Below, piece by piece: positions 10,084 to 22,584 of a stretch of DNA of 26,694 nucleotides. Position numbers and translations under genes: made by a program. Within the stretch, counting starts at the first letter, position 1. Every line of letters starts with the position of its first letter. The notes beneath the pieces are model-generated. The model did no database searches, had not been told where the DNA came from, and was given only the letters and a program-made list of their open reading frames with translations. The stretch covers positions 33,182-59,875 of the forward strand of contig QKYT01000312.1 of NCBI GenBank assembly GCA_003550305.1, given 5' to 3'. The DNA is from Glomus cerebriforme (taxonomy: Eukaryota > Glomeromycota > Glomeromycetes > Glomerales > Glomeraceae).

Positions 10084-13000
10084 TTAATCACCCCCACCAA
10101 CTAAACTCCACCCATCACTACTTAAGGGTGTTACTGGATCAACACTAATACCAACACCATATTCACTCTCAACAGATACTACTGAAGTACTAGATGGTAA
10201 ACCATCTTTTATCATAAATATCTTTTGAGATTCGTCGTCTACATGCTCTTTTTCACTCGATAATGATGGTGATGAAGTTCTAAAATTTTCATCACTCACG
10301 AGTTCTAAATTCCGCATTGCGGACTCCATTGTTCGCATTGACATATTGCTGAAAGGAGTTGTGGGGGTACTACTAGTGTTAGGAGTAGTAGTATTAGCCG
10401 AGTTTGAGCTAAAACTACCACCATTAAGCCAATCGCTTGTTTCCATATTCGCTGACACTCCTTTAACTGCATCAATCCATGGATGCTTTAGTAATTCCTT
10501 AGCAGAAGGACGTTGTTGTGCTGATCTAATGAAACACTGTTTTAAGAAATCCATTCCTAATTCTGAAAGTTGTGAAGGATCTGGTAAAGGTGGATGACCT
10601 GTAACTACATGATACATAACCGCCCATTCGTTATCCAAATTTGACCAAGGACGTCTACCTGTGGCCATTTCTAATACACAGCATCCTAATGACCATATAT
10701 CCATAGATCCCTTACGACCTTTTTCACCTCCGGTTATTATTTCCGGTGCCTAAATTTTAGATAAAATTAATTATTAGGATCATATAATATAAATATATAA
10801 TAAATATATTATTTAATCAACCAACCATGTACATTGGAGTACCAGTTAGGCTATGAACATTAGATTTGGATTTTTGTTGTGCCATTGTGGTTCGGCCCAT
10901 TGTTTTTTGATTCTTTGCAAGAATTTTTGCTGCCCCAAAGTCTACAAATTTTATCACTCCATTATGATCTAAAAGTATATCTTTGAATAATATGTAGAAT
11001 GTTAGGAAAGGCAGGAATAAAAAAATTTAATTATTATTATAATAACTACTTACTATCTGGCTTAATATCTCTGTGAACTATATCGTTTTCATGCAAGTAA
11101 CCTAACCCTTCCAACATCTGATAAACATAATATTGAATTACTCCTTCATCTTCGATACGTCCATGTTCTAACTGAGATGCAAGACTTCCGCCCTGACAAT
11201 ATTCCATGAAAATATATACTTTATCTCGATGTACTTCAATACCATAATATGAAACAATGTTTGGATGGTCAAGCATTTCCATGACCGACATTTCTTCCTT
11301 AACAGACTTATAAAGTGTTGTAAGTGAAGATGGATCCTGAAATCGTATTTCCTTAACAGCCATAAGATCTCCGGTATCTAAATTGACAGCCAAATAAACT
11401 GACCCAAAAGTACCACCTCCTATAAATTTGCCTTGTTGCCAACGTAAAGAAATATTTGAACTGGATGATGCTAAAAAGACTAAAGGCCGATTTTCAGGTT
11501 GATTATCATCAAGGACTTTACCAACAAGACGTTGATCTTGTTCTTTTTCGTAGCGTCTAGTTTCTAATTCATTTAATTTAGTCATCCATTCATCTCGCAT
11601 AACTAAAGAGTCTTTGCCGCTGTAAGCATTACCGTGATGATATTGAAGTTGAAGCAGTGACTGTTTCACATGATCACTTTGATAACCAGCTGTTTCTTGT
11701 CGTTGTTGTTCTAAGGCTTCATGTGATGATCGCGCACCCATAATATCTACATGAGATATAAGTAGCCTCATACACATTCCCACCTTGCTGCGTAACATTG
11801 CAAATTCATTTTCTGTTAAACCTAGAATATTGTTACCTCGATTTGTCGCCATAGCAAATTCTAATGCGATTACTGCCCATCTAAACGTTTTGCGATCTGT
11901 GGGAACACAGTCATCACATATAAAACTAACCCAATCTATTGCCATTCTGGTTAATTTGACATTTAACTGAGCACGCACGGCATCTCGGTGCATATAACGT
12001 AAACAACGTTGACCTATTTCAGTCGCAAAACTAAAACAGTTTTCAATCAAATCTTGGCATTCTCTATTCTTTATTTTTTCTTTAATTAATGAAACACTAT
12101 CGATTATTTTGTTAGCGAACTTAAAAACAGTTTTTTTAATTTTAGTCATTTCGCGATTAACACAAGGTACATTGGCTCGTGTTTCCAACAGAACTTCAAT
12201 GCCACAACCTTCAACCGCTTCACGGAAACGCTGTTTGCATGCTTGTAGTCTTGGATATGCACCAGAAACTAGCCTAATACGATGAGTCTTGAGTTCAATA
12301 TTAAGTTGCTCCATTGACTCAACCATATTAAAACCATTCCATTCAAATTGTACCCTTGGTGATAAGATAAGGACATATTCTGTTCCTTTTAATTCATCAT
12401 CATAATTATCCTGTCTTTTTTCAGATGTAAGAACAGAAGTAAGCAGTTTTTGTATTTGTTGAGGTCGATTATGAAGCGATCGTTCAACAATAAAGCACAC
12501 ACCATCAGAATCATAAGTATCAGGGTACACAAGAACATGTCCAGTGTGCTCTAATCCCTTGATAAAAGCTTGATAATTGTTATCATCAATAAAATATTCG
12601 GCAGCATTCTCAAGCTCACCAAAAAGAAACCTATATAAAAACAATAAAGATTAATAAATAACATCATCTAATAAAATCAAATACAATAACACCTACTTTG
12701 TAAATCGAATCAATCTCCTTGCTCTTAAACGTACACTTTCCAAAAGTTTATCATAGTATTTTAAAGGATCAGACTTTGTAGGTCCAAGCTCCAGCTCCTT
12801 GTCATAATAAGTCATGACATTCTGAAGCAATTTATTCGTTAAAGAACTATAAAATTGTTAAAGTGAAAATTGGGTATTAACTATTAAACGATTCTCCATC
12901 CATATATGCATATTATATATATATAAGTTCCTATCATATAAGTAAATTTTATATATTATATTCTAAAGAATATAAATATGTAAAATAATTTTAATATAAA

Positions 13001-15254
13001 ATTTTAAATACTAAAAAGTGATATACTCACCAAAACTGTATAGCAGTTTCGGAATCACCTCCTACAATATGACGACATATATCGCTTAAAAAAGACCATT
13101 CGTTTTCTAGAATTTCTGCTTCCTTAAATGATACAGTCTTATAACCAATTTTGAGTTTCCACTGCAGCAACTTAAAGTAAAATTTTAATGAATCTAATAA
13201 AACAGTGTTATAATTTTCATCAATACATGGAGGAATATCCCATCCATCTGCAGGCTTGATAAGCTCAAGATATTGATGTTTGATTTTACATGCTAATAAG
13301 AGAGAAATTCTTAGATTCTCCATCATCTGCTGAACCATTAACATGGTAGGTTCGGAGAGACGATTAGAGTACGTAAGTAATAATTTCATACATTCTTCCA
13401 TAAGTTTTGTAGGAAAATTGAGTAGTTGTTGTAACTCATTGATATAAGGAGGTAATTTCATTTTAGCAAAAGCAGTGGCATTATCAATCATTACACGTTT
13501 CGCTTTTAGTAAAAGCAGATTTAAAGTCGATAAAGTTTGTTTTTCAAAAGTTTGTTTTAAACTATTTTCCTTTAATATTCGTTCAAGAAAAGAAGGGTTT
13601 TCTGCATCGGTTGGGGCATCTTTCGGTCGGGTAATTTCCAAAATTCCACTTCCCGTCCAATTTTGTAAAATTTTTAGTTGTGTTTGCAAACTACGAGTTA
13701 CCGTTAACCACGAATTGAGAGCATCCAAGCTATATTGAAATTCTTCCGATTTATATAAAGGTTTATCAATCATCATTGCTTTACGTGAATGATAAAGGTT
13801 CTCACATGCATCAACTCTCTGAAGTATTTCAGCTACCTGATCAAGAGCAGGTACATCACCAGGCTTCACCTCAAATTCTATAACTTCTTTAAGTACGCTA
13901 TCAATTAGTTGTCGTCTTTCTTCAACAATCAACTTTTCTTCCGCAGGAGTTCGACCACGCGTTATAGCACGGATTCCCAACCAAATTTGATAACTTATAC
14001 TAGCCGCTTGCCTTGGATTCGACCCAGACATACGACGTTTCTCTGATTTAATAACGTCGCCATTAAGTACGGATGCCAAAAAACTTTGCCATTCCATTCT
14101 TTCCTTTTGCATTTCATGAGACAATCCTGTTGTAGATTTTGTAGTGGAAATATCAGGAATTTCATTCTCTCCAACATTTGGAAAATCATTCATTACAAAT
14201 CCATTGGGTCTATCAATATCGGATTCATCTGAATCGTTAGATACTTGATCCCAATCAAAAATATCTTTACTCATTCGACTACTTGCAAATTTATCTCCAG
14301 GGTGGCGTTTCTTATTATCATATTCATTTGAAAAATATGAATAACGATTCCTAATATCAGGACCCCAACTATTATTTTGACGTATTTGATGTCGTCTTGA
14401 ATCTAGTTCCTTTTCATTTTTATGTCTGTCATCATAAGATTTTGATTTTCGATTTAAAGGTCTACGTATATCATTCTCATGTTCCCTATCATCATGGTCA
14501 TGGTCGTGATCATCATTATCATCATCAAAGTCATTATCATCATCTCTGTCTAGTAATTCACGGCGATTATAACGATGATTATTTGGATTACTATTTTAAA
14601 ATACGTTTTTATAGTTTTAACAAAAAAGGGGTAAAATTATTTATTATGTTTTTAAGATAGTGTAATATAAAAGGGGTTATATAGCTTTTTATTTACCCAA
14701 TATCCTCGTAGTCATCAGAATCTCTTACGTTATGCATATTATTTGCCGCTTCGTAAACCCAACTATCAAACATAAATTGTATATTGTTAGATTTCACCAT
14801 TTCGTCAATTTCTTCAGAATTTCTATCATAGTACTCTTGTGTTGTTACAAAATAAGTTGTCTAGATTTTTAAACAAATTTAATATAAATATTCTTTTACA
14901 TAAATATTTTTTATCACATAAATTGAAAATTTTCAGTATATCAACAAGAATATTCGAGACAAATATGAAAAAAAGCTGAAAATAAAATGTTACCCGATCA
15001 CTGATCGTAGGCGAGACACTCCCACCTCGAAGAAATATTTCGTTTTCTAGTTTTCGTTTTTGATACTCATCGAGCCCAAACAAAACAAAGATCATATCTT
15101 GAAAAGGTCGTTGTGAACTATATCCAACACCATTTCTGTGATTATTGTTAGAATTCCCCGAGATCGCATAATCATTGAAACTCTCGCGTCTTTCTGTAAA
15201 TGCTTCCTCTTCATCTTCTTCGTAAGGAGTGTTAAAATTTACTGTTTTTTTCAT
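10084..15254 (-). CDS. Ssk2/Wis4/MEKK4-type MAPKKK with N-terminal BRCT-like domain
   Basis: Seven exons (15254-14994, 14860-14697, 14590-13031, 12846-12697, 12630-11054, 10980-10826, 10749-10084) stay in phase and give 1510 aa, close to yeast Ssk2. The order is: acidic N-terminus; BRCT-like fold at ~51-127 (VLFGLDEY, LRGGSVS, TTYFVTTQ, W121 in FDSWVYEA); Asp/His-rich linker at ~156-178; the long Ssk2-type regulatory region from ~308 (FLASVLNGDVIKSEKRRM onward); kinase domain at ~1108-1382; Ser/Thr-rich tail. Kinase residues: Gly-loop GGGTFGSVY, K1138, D1233 in HRDIKPDN, D1251 in DFG, and GTPMYMAPE. The family phosphorylates Pbs2/Wis1-type MAPKKs in the Hog1/Sty1 stress pathway. An in-frame TAG precedes the chosen Met. 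The kinase call is firm. The BRCT exons rest on clean splice phases but need transcript support. Confidence 0.88.
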
Positions 15255-15433
15255 TGCGAGTCGCTAGCTAGTCCAATATTATTATAAATAAAAGATGGGG
15301 GTTGTTTCAAAATTATGTGGAAAACTGGAAATAAACTTTATCACATGATTTGCCACATTATTTGCTGCGTGATAACTGATAACCTATAAAATCCATCACT
15401 TTATCTGTTATGTTTCAATATTATTTTTTGTAA
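15255..15433. promoter_or_regulatory. 179-bp bidirectional promoter region between MAPKKK and NECAP
   Basis: The two start codons diverge across only 179 bp, so both genes must take their core promoters from this stretch. It contains TTATCACATGATTTGCC and the near-repeat GTGATAACTGATAACC, which includes GATAA cores. No TATA box is obvious. Co-regulation of the stress MAPKKK and the endocytic protein is possible but only inferred. Confidence 0.5.
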
Positions 15434-16510
15434 ATGTCGGACGAATACGAAAGCGTACTGTTAGTAATTCGTGAATGTTATGGTACGATTTATTCTGATG
15501 TTCTTTTTATATATATAAGGAATTTTTAACCAAATATTTGATCGATTTTAGTATATAAAATCCCACCGAGAACATCTAGTCGAGAATACAAGTAATTGCT
15601 TATATTACTTTGAATGTTATAATAATAAATTCGATTTTCTGATAAAAACTTTTAATTAAGAGCATCAGAATGGGGTGATATGGAGGCTTTTTTATGGAAG
15701 GGGCGTTTAAGAGTTATTGCCATTGGAGAAAAGTGTTTTATAAAATTAGAAGATGGGACAACTGGTAAAATAAGTTTATTTTTCAAATTACCTTTTAATT
15801 TGTTTTAACATATTTTAACAATTATATCAGGAGAACTATTCGCACAGTGTATGTATGATCCTGATACTAATACAGTTGAACCTGTACGTGATTCAAGTAG
15901 ATATTTTGTATTGCGTATTGAAGATGATGGTCGACATGCATTTATAGGCATGGGATTCCAAGAACGTTCGGAAGCTTTTGATTTTCAAGTAGCTTTACAA
16001 GATCATGTCAAGTAATCTACTTAAATTTATTAATTAATAATATTTCTTCTATTAAATAATTGACATTTTATATTTATGTTATTAGACATCTCAAAATAGA
16101 AAGGGAGTCAGCTGAATATGCTAAAAAAGCTTCACAACAACCAAAAAAAGATTATAGTTTGAAGGAAGGTCAAACAATTAGTATAAAGATTGGCAATGTA
16201 AGAATATAATTGAATGATATTTTGTATTTTAAGTAATTTCACTCTAATATGATCCATTGTTTTAATATAGCATAATACGCGTCATATACATAGTAATTAT
16301 AGTAACGCAAGTATTAATACTGGACATGTGGACGAAAATATAAAAGCTATCCCTCTTTTACCACCTCCACCTTCTGCTGCTTCTATTAGAAAAAAACAAA
16401 TTACGTCATCTGCTGCACAGAATATAGGATCTCCTTCACCAAATGATTTTAGAAATTTCAATGATTTCGCTAGTTTTGCTGATTCGTCTAATTCTGAATC
16501 ATTTTCTTAA
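15434..16510 (+). CDS. NECAP-type adaptin-ear-binding coat-associated protein
   Basis: Six exons (15434-15482, 15552-15591, 15661-15764, 15831-16011, 16086-16197, 16271-16510) give 241 aa, within the usual NECAP range. The N-terminal PH-like domain (PHear, DUF1681 family) is well conserved: [25 protein letters not shown], a long block including [19 protein letters not shown], and [12 protein letters not shown] followed by LQDHVKHL. NECAPs bind AP-2 and accessory proteins and regulate clathrin-coated vesicle formation at the plasma membrane. The C-terminal tail is Pro/Ser/Asn-rich with PLLPPPPSA and Phe-containing short motifs ([11 protein letters not shown]) of the kind adaptor appendages bind, but no WVxF end motif. 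The next gene, VPS4, acts later in the endosomal route. Splice phases are consistent throughout. Confidence 0.9.
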
Positions 16511-17155
16511 TATATTTGTAAAACATCGAATAAATTTTAATTAATTAATTAAACAGTCTTTCGATTTACAATCTTAAATATATTTCATTAAAATATTTTA
16601 CTGCCGTGTAGAATTTATATAATTAAAATGGAAAATGAATTGAATTAATATACCGGTTTTTCAGGTTTGATAAAAGAAGCATAGCAAGACAACGATATAC
16701 TGGAAAACAGAGTGCAAGGACATGGATGCGACCATACACCCAGTAGGTATATACTAGCATGCGCCTTAAACACCATGCTCCTAGAGACCTAATACAAGAC
16801 GTAATGGCCAAATGTTAGTAGTGATACGCGTGACTTGCACAGGAAATAACTTCTTTTACAATTTGTGATTTGAAAGTGAAGAATATAATGTATCCTCTCT
16901 ATAATCACCCCCTGTATAATCACATCATCCTACAATTTAACTTGTTAATAATAATAATATGTGATGTAATTGTTGTTTTAAAAAATCACATACCATTAAA
17001 AATAATGCTGTAATACCGTAATACGTTAGTATACGCGGAAATTACTGGGACAACGCGGAAAAAGTGCAATGTACATACATTCAAAGCGTCTCTATCACCG
17101 TAATTTGTTATTTTTTTTCCCAACCCGTATACAATAGTTTAATCCTCACTGAATC
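16511..17155. other. intergenic region between NECAP and VPS4 with transposon-end fragment
   Basis: A block at about 16660-16850 is less AT-rich than its surroundings and resembles a dispersed-repeat piece, but no coding or RNA structure can be supported. At 16893-16926 the tandem motif CTCTCTATAATCAC / CCCTGTATAATCAC parallels the Tigger-like left terminus at 2093-2125, suggesting a solo transposon end. The VPS4 promoter must lie in the last few hundred bases. Confidence 0.45.
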
Positions 17156-19252
<2,097 letters not shown>

Positions 19253-21398
19253 GTAATTTTATAACTTATATGTGTTGTAATTTGGACTTGTTAATTTTAT
19301 AGATGTATTAAACAAATATATAAAACATTTCGTTAGAAGGGAGGTATGATATAATTACTCATTATTATTAGTTATTTATTGGTTTGTTTTTATTTAAATT
19401 TTATTTGAGCTCTGTATATTAGAAATAAATAATATAGTGATATTATTTTTATAAAATACTTTCTTATAATACAATAAGTCACAAAATTTCACCTGTAAAG
19501 CCTGGTGAAAATTAAAGGCCAGACTGGTGGATCTATTTAATTAATATATCACCCTTTTTATGTTTGATTATTTAATCAAAAATAAAGGCATTTTGATTTA
19601 ATAGTATTAATAATTATGACAAAAAATAGTTCTATAAGGTTTTGGAACTTGGTTTTTTATATCTTAATCCTAATATTATATATATTTTTAATCCAATAAA
19701 ATTGTTAGGATTAAAAGATTTGCTTCATAAAAACAATAAATTTTGAATTTTAAAATAATAAAATAATTAGATTTAAAGTTTTTTATAATAGCTTGCATAT
19801 TAAATATTAATAAAATTAGAATTATTATTTAGCAAAACAATGAAACAATATTTTTATAATTATTTAATTACTTTATTTAAATAATAGAATTAATTTTTAA
19901 ATATTGTTTAAACTATTAAAAACTGATTTTAGATCAATTTTAAACTAGTTTATAAAATTATGATTTAATCTAATTCTAGTTAAAAACTGGGTTTTTTAAA
20001 ATTAGATTCAACTTTATTAATAACCTTTAGATTTTTAAAAATTAATTAATTATATTAAATAATTTTAAAAATCAATATTAACTTTATAATATTGACTAAA
20101 AAACTTTATTTTCAATATACTCCTATTATAATTTATAATATATTCAGATATAATACTATATATGGTTAAAAAATTTTAATTCAAGTAGAATTAGATTAAT
20201 TTCAGACAATTTTTTCATATTTCATATAAAATACCTCTAGATATAATTTAATTTTTTAAATTCCTAAAGTGAAGATTATAAAAATCTTAAGAAAAGATAT
20301 TCTTTTTATTATTTACATATATTAAAAAGTTTAAAATATTTAGTTTTAATATTTATTATTTTTACATTTATTTTTTAATTCTTTTGCTTATAAATAATAT
20401 TTTTTTTATTTAATACCAAAACTATTTAGCTTTTTAAGATATTTGGATTTGTATAAATAACTGTATTTTTGACTTATAAATTAACTAAAAGTTAAATTAA
20501 AATAAATAGAAAAAGAATGACTTTTCTTAATTATAAGTTTTTTAGAAATTTAAAGTTATTAATTGATATCAATATAATATTAATTTGGTATAGGAAAGCA
20601 ACTTTTTCCCATAATTTTTTAACTATTTTATTAATTTATAGTTAGCACTTGATATAACGAAGTAGGTATCCAGGTCAATCAGATCTTTATTATAAGAAAA
20701 TATTATTAATATTATAATAAATTATTTAGTATAATAGGAAAATCTAGTATAATACAATATATTATAGGATATTATAGAAAAATTCAGAAAATCTGGTATA
20801 TTTATACTGTTATTTTATATGTATGATTTATAAAATTTACTTTATTAAATGATGTATGGCATTTAATTAGTAAAATTCAGTAATAAGAAGATTTTTTTAT
20901 ATATTAAAATTTGTACTATACTGAAGATTCATTATATTATAAAATTTATTATATTAAAATTCATTGTAAGAAGAACTGACTGTAAGTTGTTTATAATAAT
21001 AATTTTACTTACTTGAATTTTATAAATGCAAGAAAATAAAAGGAAGATTATTAAAAGAAAACTTGTTCTAGTTTAGTATTTTTCCTTTAATTTTAGTTTT
21101 TCATTTACAATTAATTTTTTTTATTTATAGAATACTTAATAGAAACTTTAAGAAGTTGACATATCATATCACTATCATAGTTTTTACCTTTAGTTTTAAT
21201 TCATTTATTGCTACTTCTCAATCCAGTTTAATATTTTTGAAAAGTATAAGGATATCTGAAAAAAAAGATCTTTAGCCAATTATTACAATGATGATTAATC
21301 CCTTTGTTATTACATTACATAGTTATTTATTTCACAGATAGTAATCCTTTTTTTAGTTCTTAAGGTAACGTAACATATTGTTAAGATAATAAAAGCTA
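19253..21398. other. 2.1-kb AT-rich gene-poor DNA
   Basis: Downstream of VPS4 the sequence is extremely AT-rich with no coding frame worth naming. The only structured spot is at 19487-19510, where TTTCACC and GGTGAAA form a 7-bp stem with a 10-nt loop, followed by the relatively GC-rich GGCCAGACTGGTGG. This could be a leftover transposon end. Otherwise I see nothing. Confidence 0.5.
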
Positions 21399-21580
21399 TA
21401 GGGTTTCACAAATTCAAATCAAATCTAATATAAATTAAATTTGAATTTTATTTGATTTTTAAACCAATCTCGAATCAAATCGAATCAAATCTAAATCAAA
21501 TTCAAATCAAATCAAATCAAATTTGAATTCAATTCAAGATTTGATTCAAATTTGAATTTGATTTGCAAAGCAGGTTTAGT
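21399..21580. repeat. second CAAAT-rich repeat, related to 2213-2456
   Basis: It starts TAGGGTTTCACAAATTC, matching the left terminus TAGGGTTCCTCAAACTC of the first copy. It is built of AAATCAAATCAAAT words, with the inverted words TTTGAATTTGATTTG in its right half, so much of it can fold back. The right end is not a clean CCCTA and no 8-bp duplication is evident, so this copy is degenerate or right-truncated. Confidence 0.6.
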
Positions 21581-21698
21581 ATTATTATTTTAATACTAGC
21601 AGCTTAAAAAAAAATATAAAATATTGAAGTTCGGTAAAAAAAATATTTTTTTTTTATTTTATAAAAAAAGAATACTTTGAAATTACTTAAAAAAATAC

Positions 21699-22360
21699 TA
21701 TTTTTGTAGAAAATAATCTTATAGACTTTAAAGAAATATTATTAACCATTTCTTTCTTTTTATTTTTGTAGAAAATGGCCTTGTAATCATTTGGAAACAA
21801 TAATAGTGAGTTTTGGAAGGAAGAACTTCTCCATTAACTTAAAGAAATGGTATTAACCATTTCTCTCTTTTTATTTTTGTAGGAAATGGCTATGTAGACA
21901 TTTGAAAATAATAATAGTGAGTTTTGGAGGGAGGAACTTCTCCATTAATTTAAAGAAAAGTATTGATTGTTTCTTTCTTTCTATTTTTGTAGGAAATGGT
22001 CTTATAGATGTTTGAAGATGGTAATGATAAGTTTTGAAAAGAAAATTTCTCCATTAACTTAAAGAAAATAATACTGTTTCTTTTTTTCTATTTTTGTAGG
22101 AAATGGCTTTATAACCATTTGGAGACAATAATGGTGAGTTTTGGAAGGAGGAACTTCTTCATTAACTTAAAGAAATAGTATTGACCATTTCTTTCTTTCT
22201 ATTTTTGTAGAAAATGGCTTTGTAGACATTTGAAAACAATAATAGTGAGTTTTGGAGGGAGGAACTTCTCCATTAACTTAAAGAAACATTATTGACTATT
22301 TCTTTCTTTCTATTTTTGTAAAAAATGGCCTTGTAGATGTTTAAAAATGGTAATGATGTG
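21699..22360. repeat. ~110-bp tandem array with three-monomer higher-order period
   Basis: TATTTTTGTAG-type anchors occur at 21699, 21761, 21872, 21982, 22089, 22200 and 22311. After a first partial unit the spacing is 107-111 bp. Each monomer carries a pyrimidine tract (TTTCTTTCTTTCTATTTTTG), ATGG, a variable core, GTGAGTTTTGG and CTTCTCCATTAACTTAAAGAAA. The variable cores fall into three types that repeat in order (ATTTGGAAACAATAATAG, ACATTTGAAAATAATAATAG, ATGTTTGAAGATGGTAATG), giving a 328-329-bp higher-order repeat present twice. No conserved coding frame is evident. Confidence 0.85.
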
Positions 22361-22584
22361 TTTGATCAAGAATTAAACCAAATTTGTAAGAAAAATTATA
22401 TTTGGCCTTCCTTAAATTTGTTAAATTAGTTTATTGTTAACTTTAACTATGATATTTTATTTATATTATAATNTTATAATTATATAGAAAAATAATTTTA
22501 ATTAAATGTAAAACTTTATACAATTAAATAATAATAAATAATTTATGATTTATGTAAAATTAGTTTATTATAAAATTTTATTAT
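22361..22584. other. AT-rich spacer
   Basis: AT-rich sequence between the tandem array and the hAT remnant, with one ambiguous base at 22473. No feature was recognised. Confidence 0.4.

Noticed and set aside
13475..13738. Plus-strand 87-codon frame
   Set aside because: Antisense shadow of MAPKKK exon 3.
16623..16811. 62-codon minus-strand frame in the NECAP-VPS4 gap
   Set aside because: The block is less AT-rich than its surroundings, but the predicted peptide has no recognisable domain and the region looks like a dispersed repeat fragment.
19487..19510. Hairpin downstream of VPS4 as a terminator
   Set aside because: Rho-independent terminators are bacterial. A 7-bp stem in AT-rich fungal DNA has no clear role and lies over 200 bp past the stop codon.
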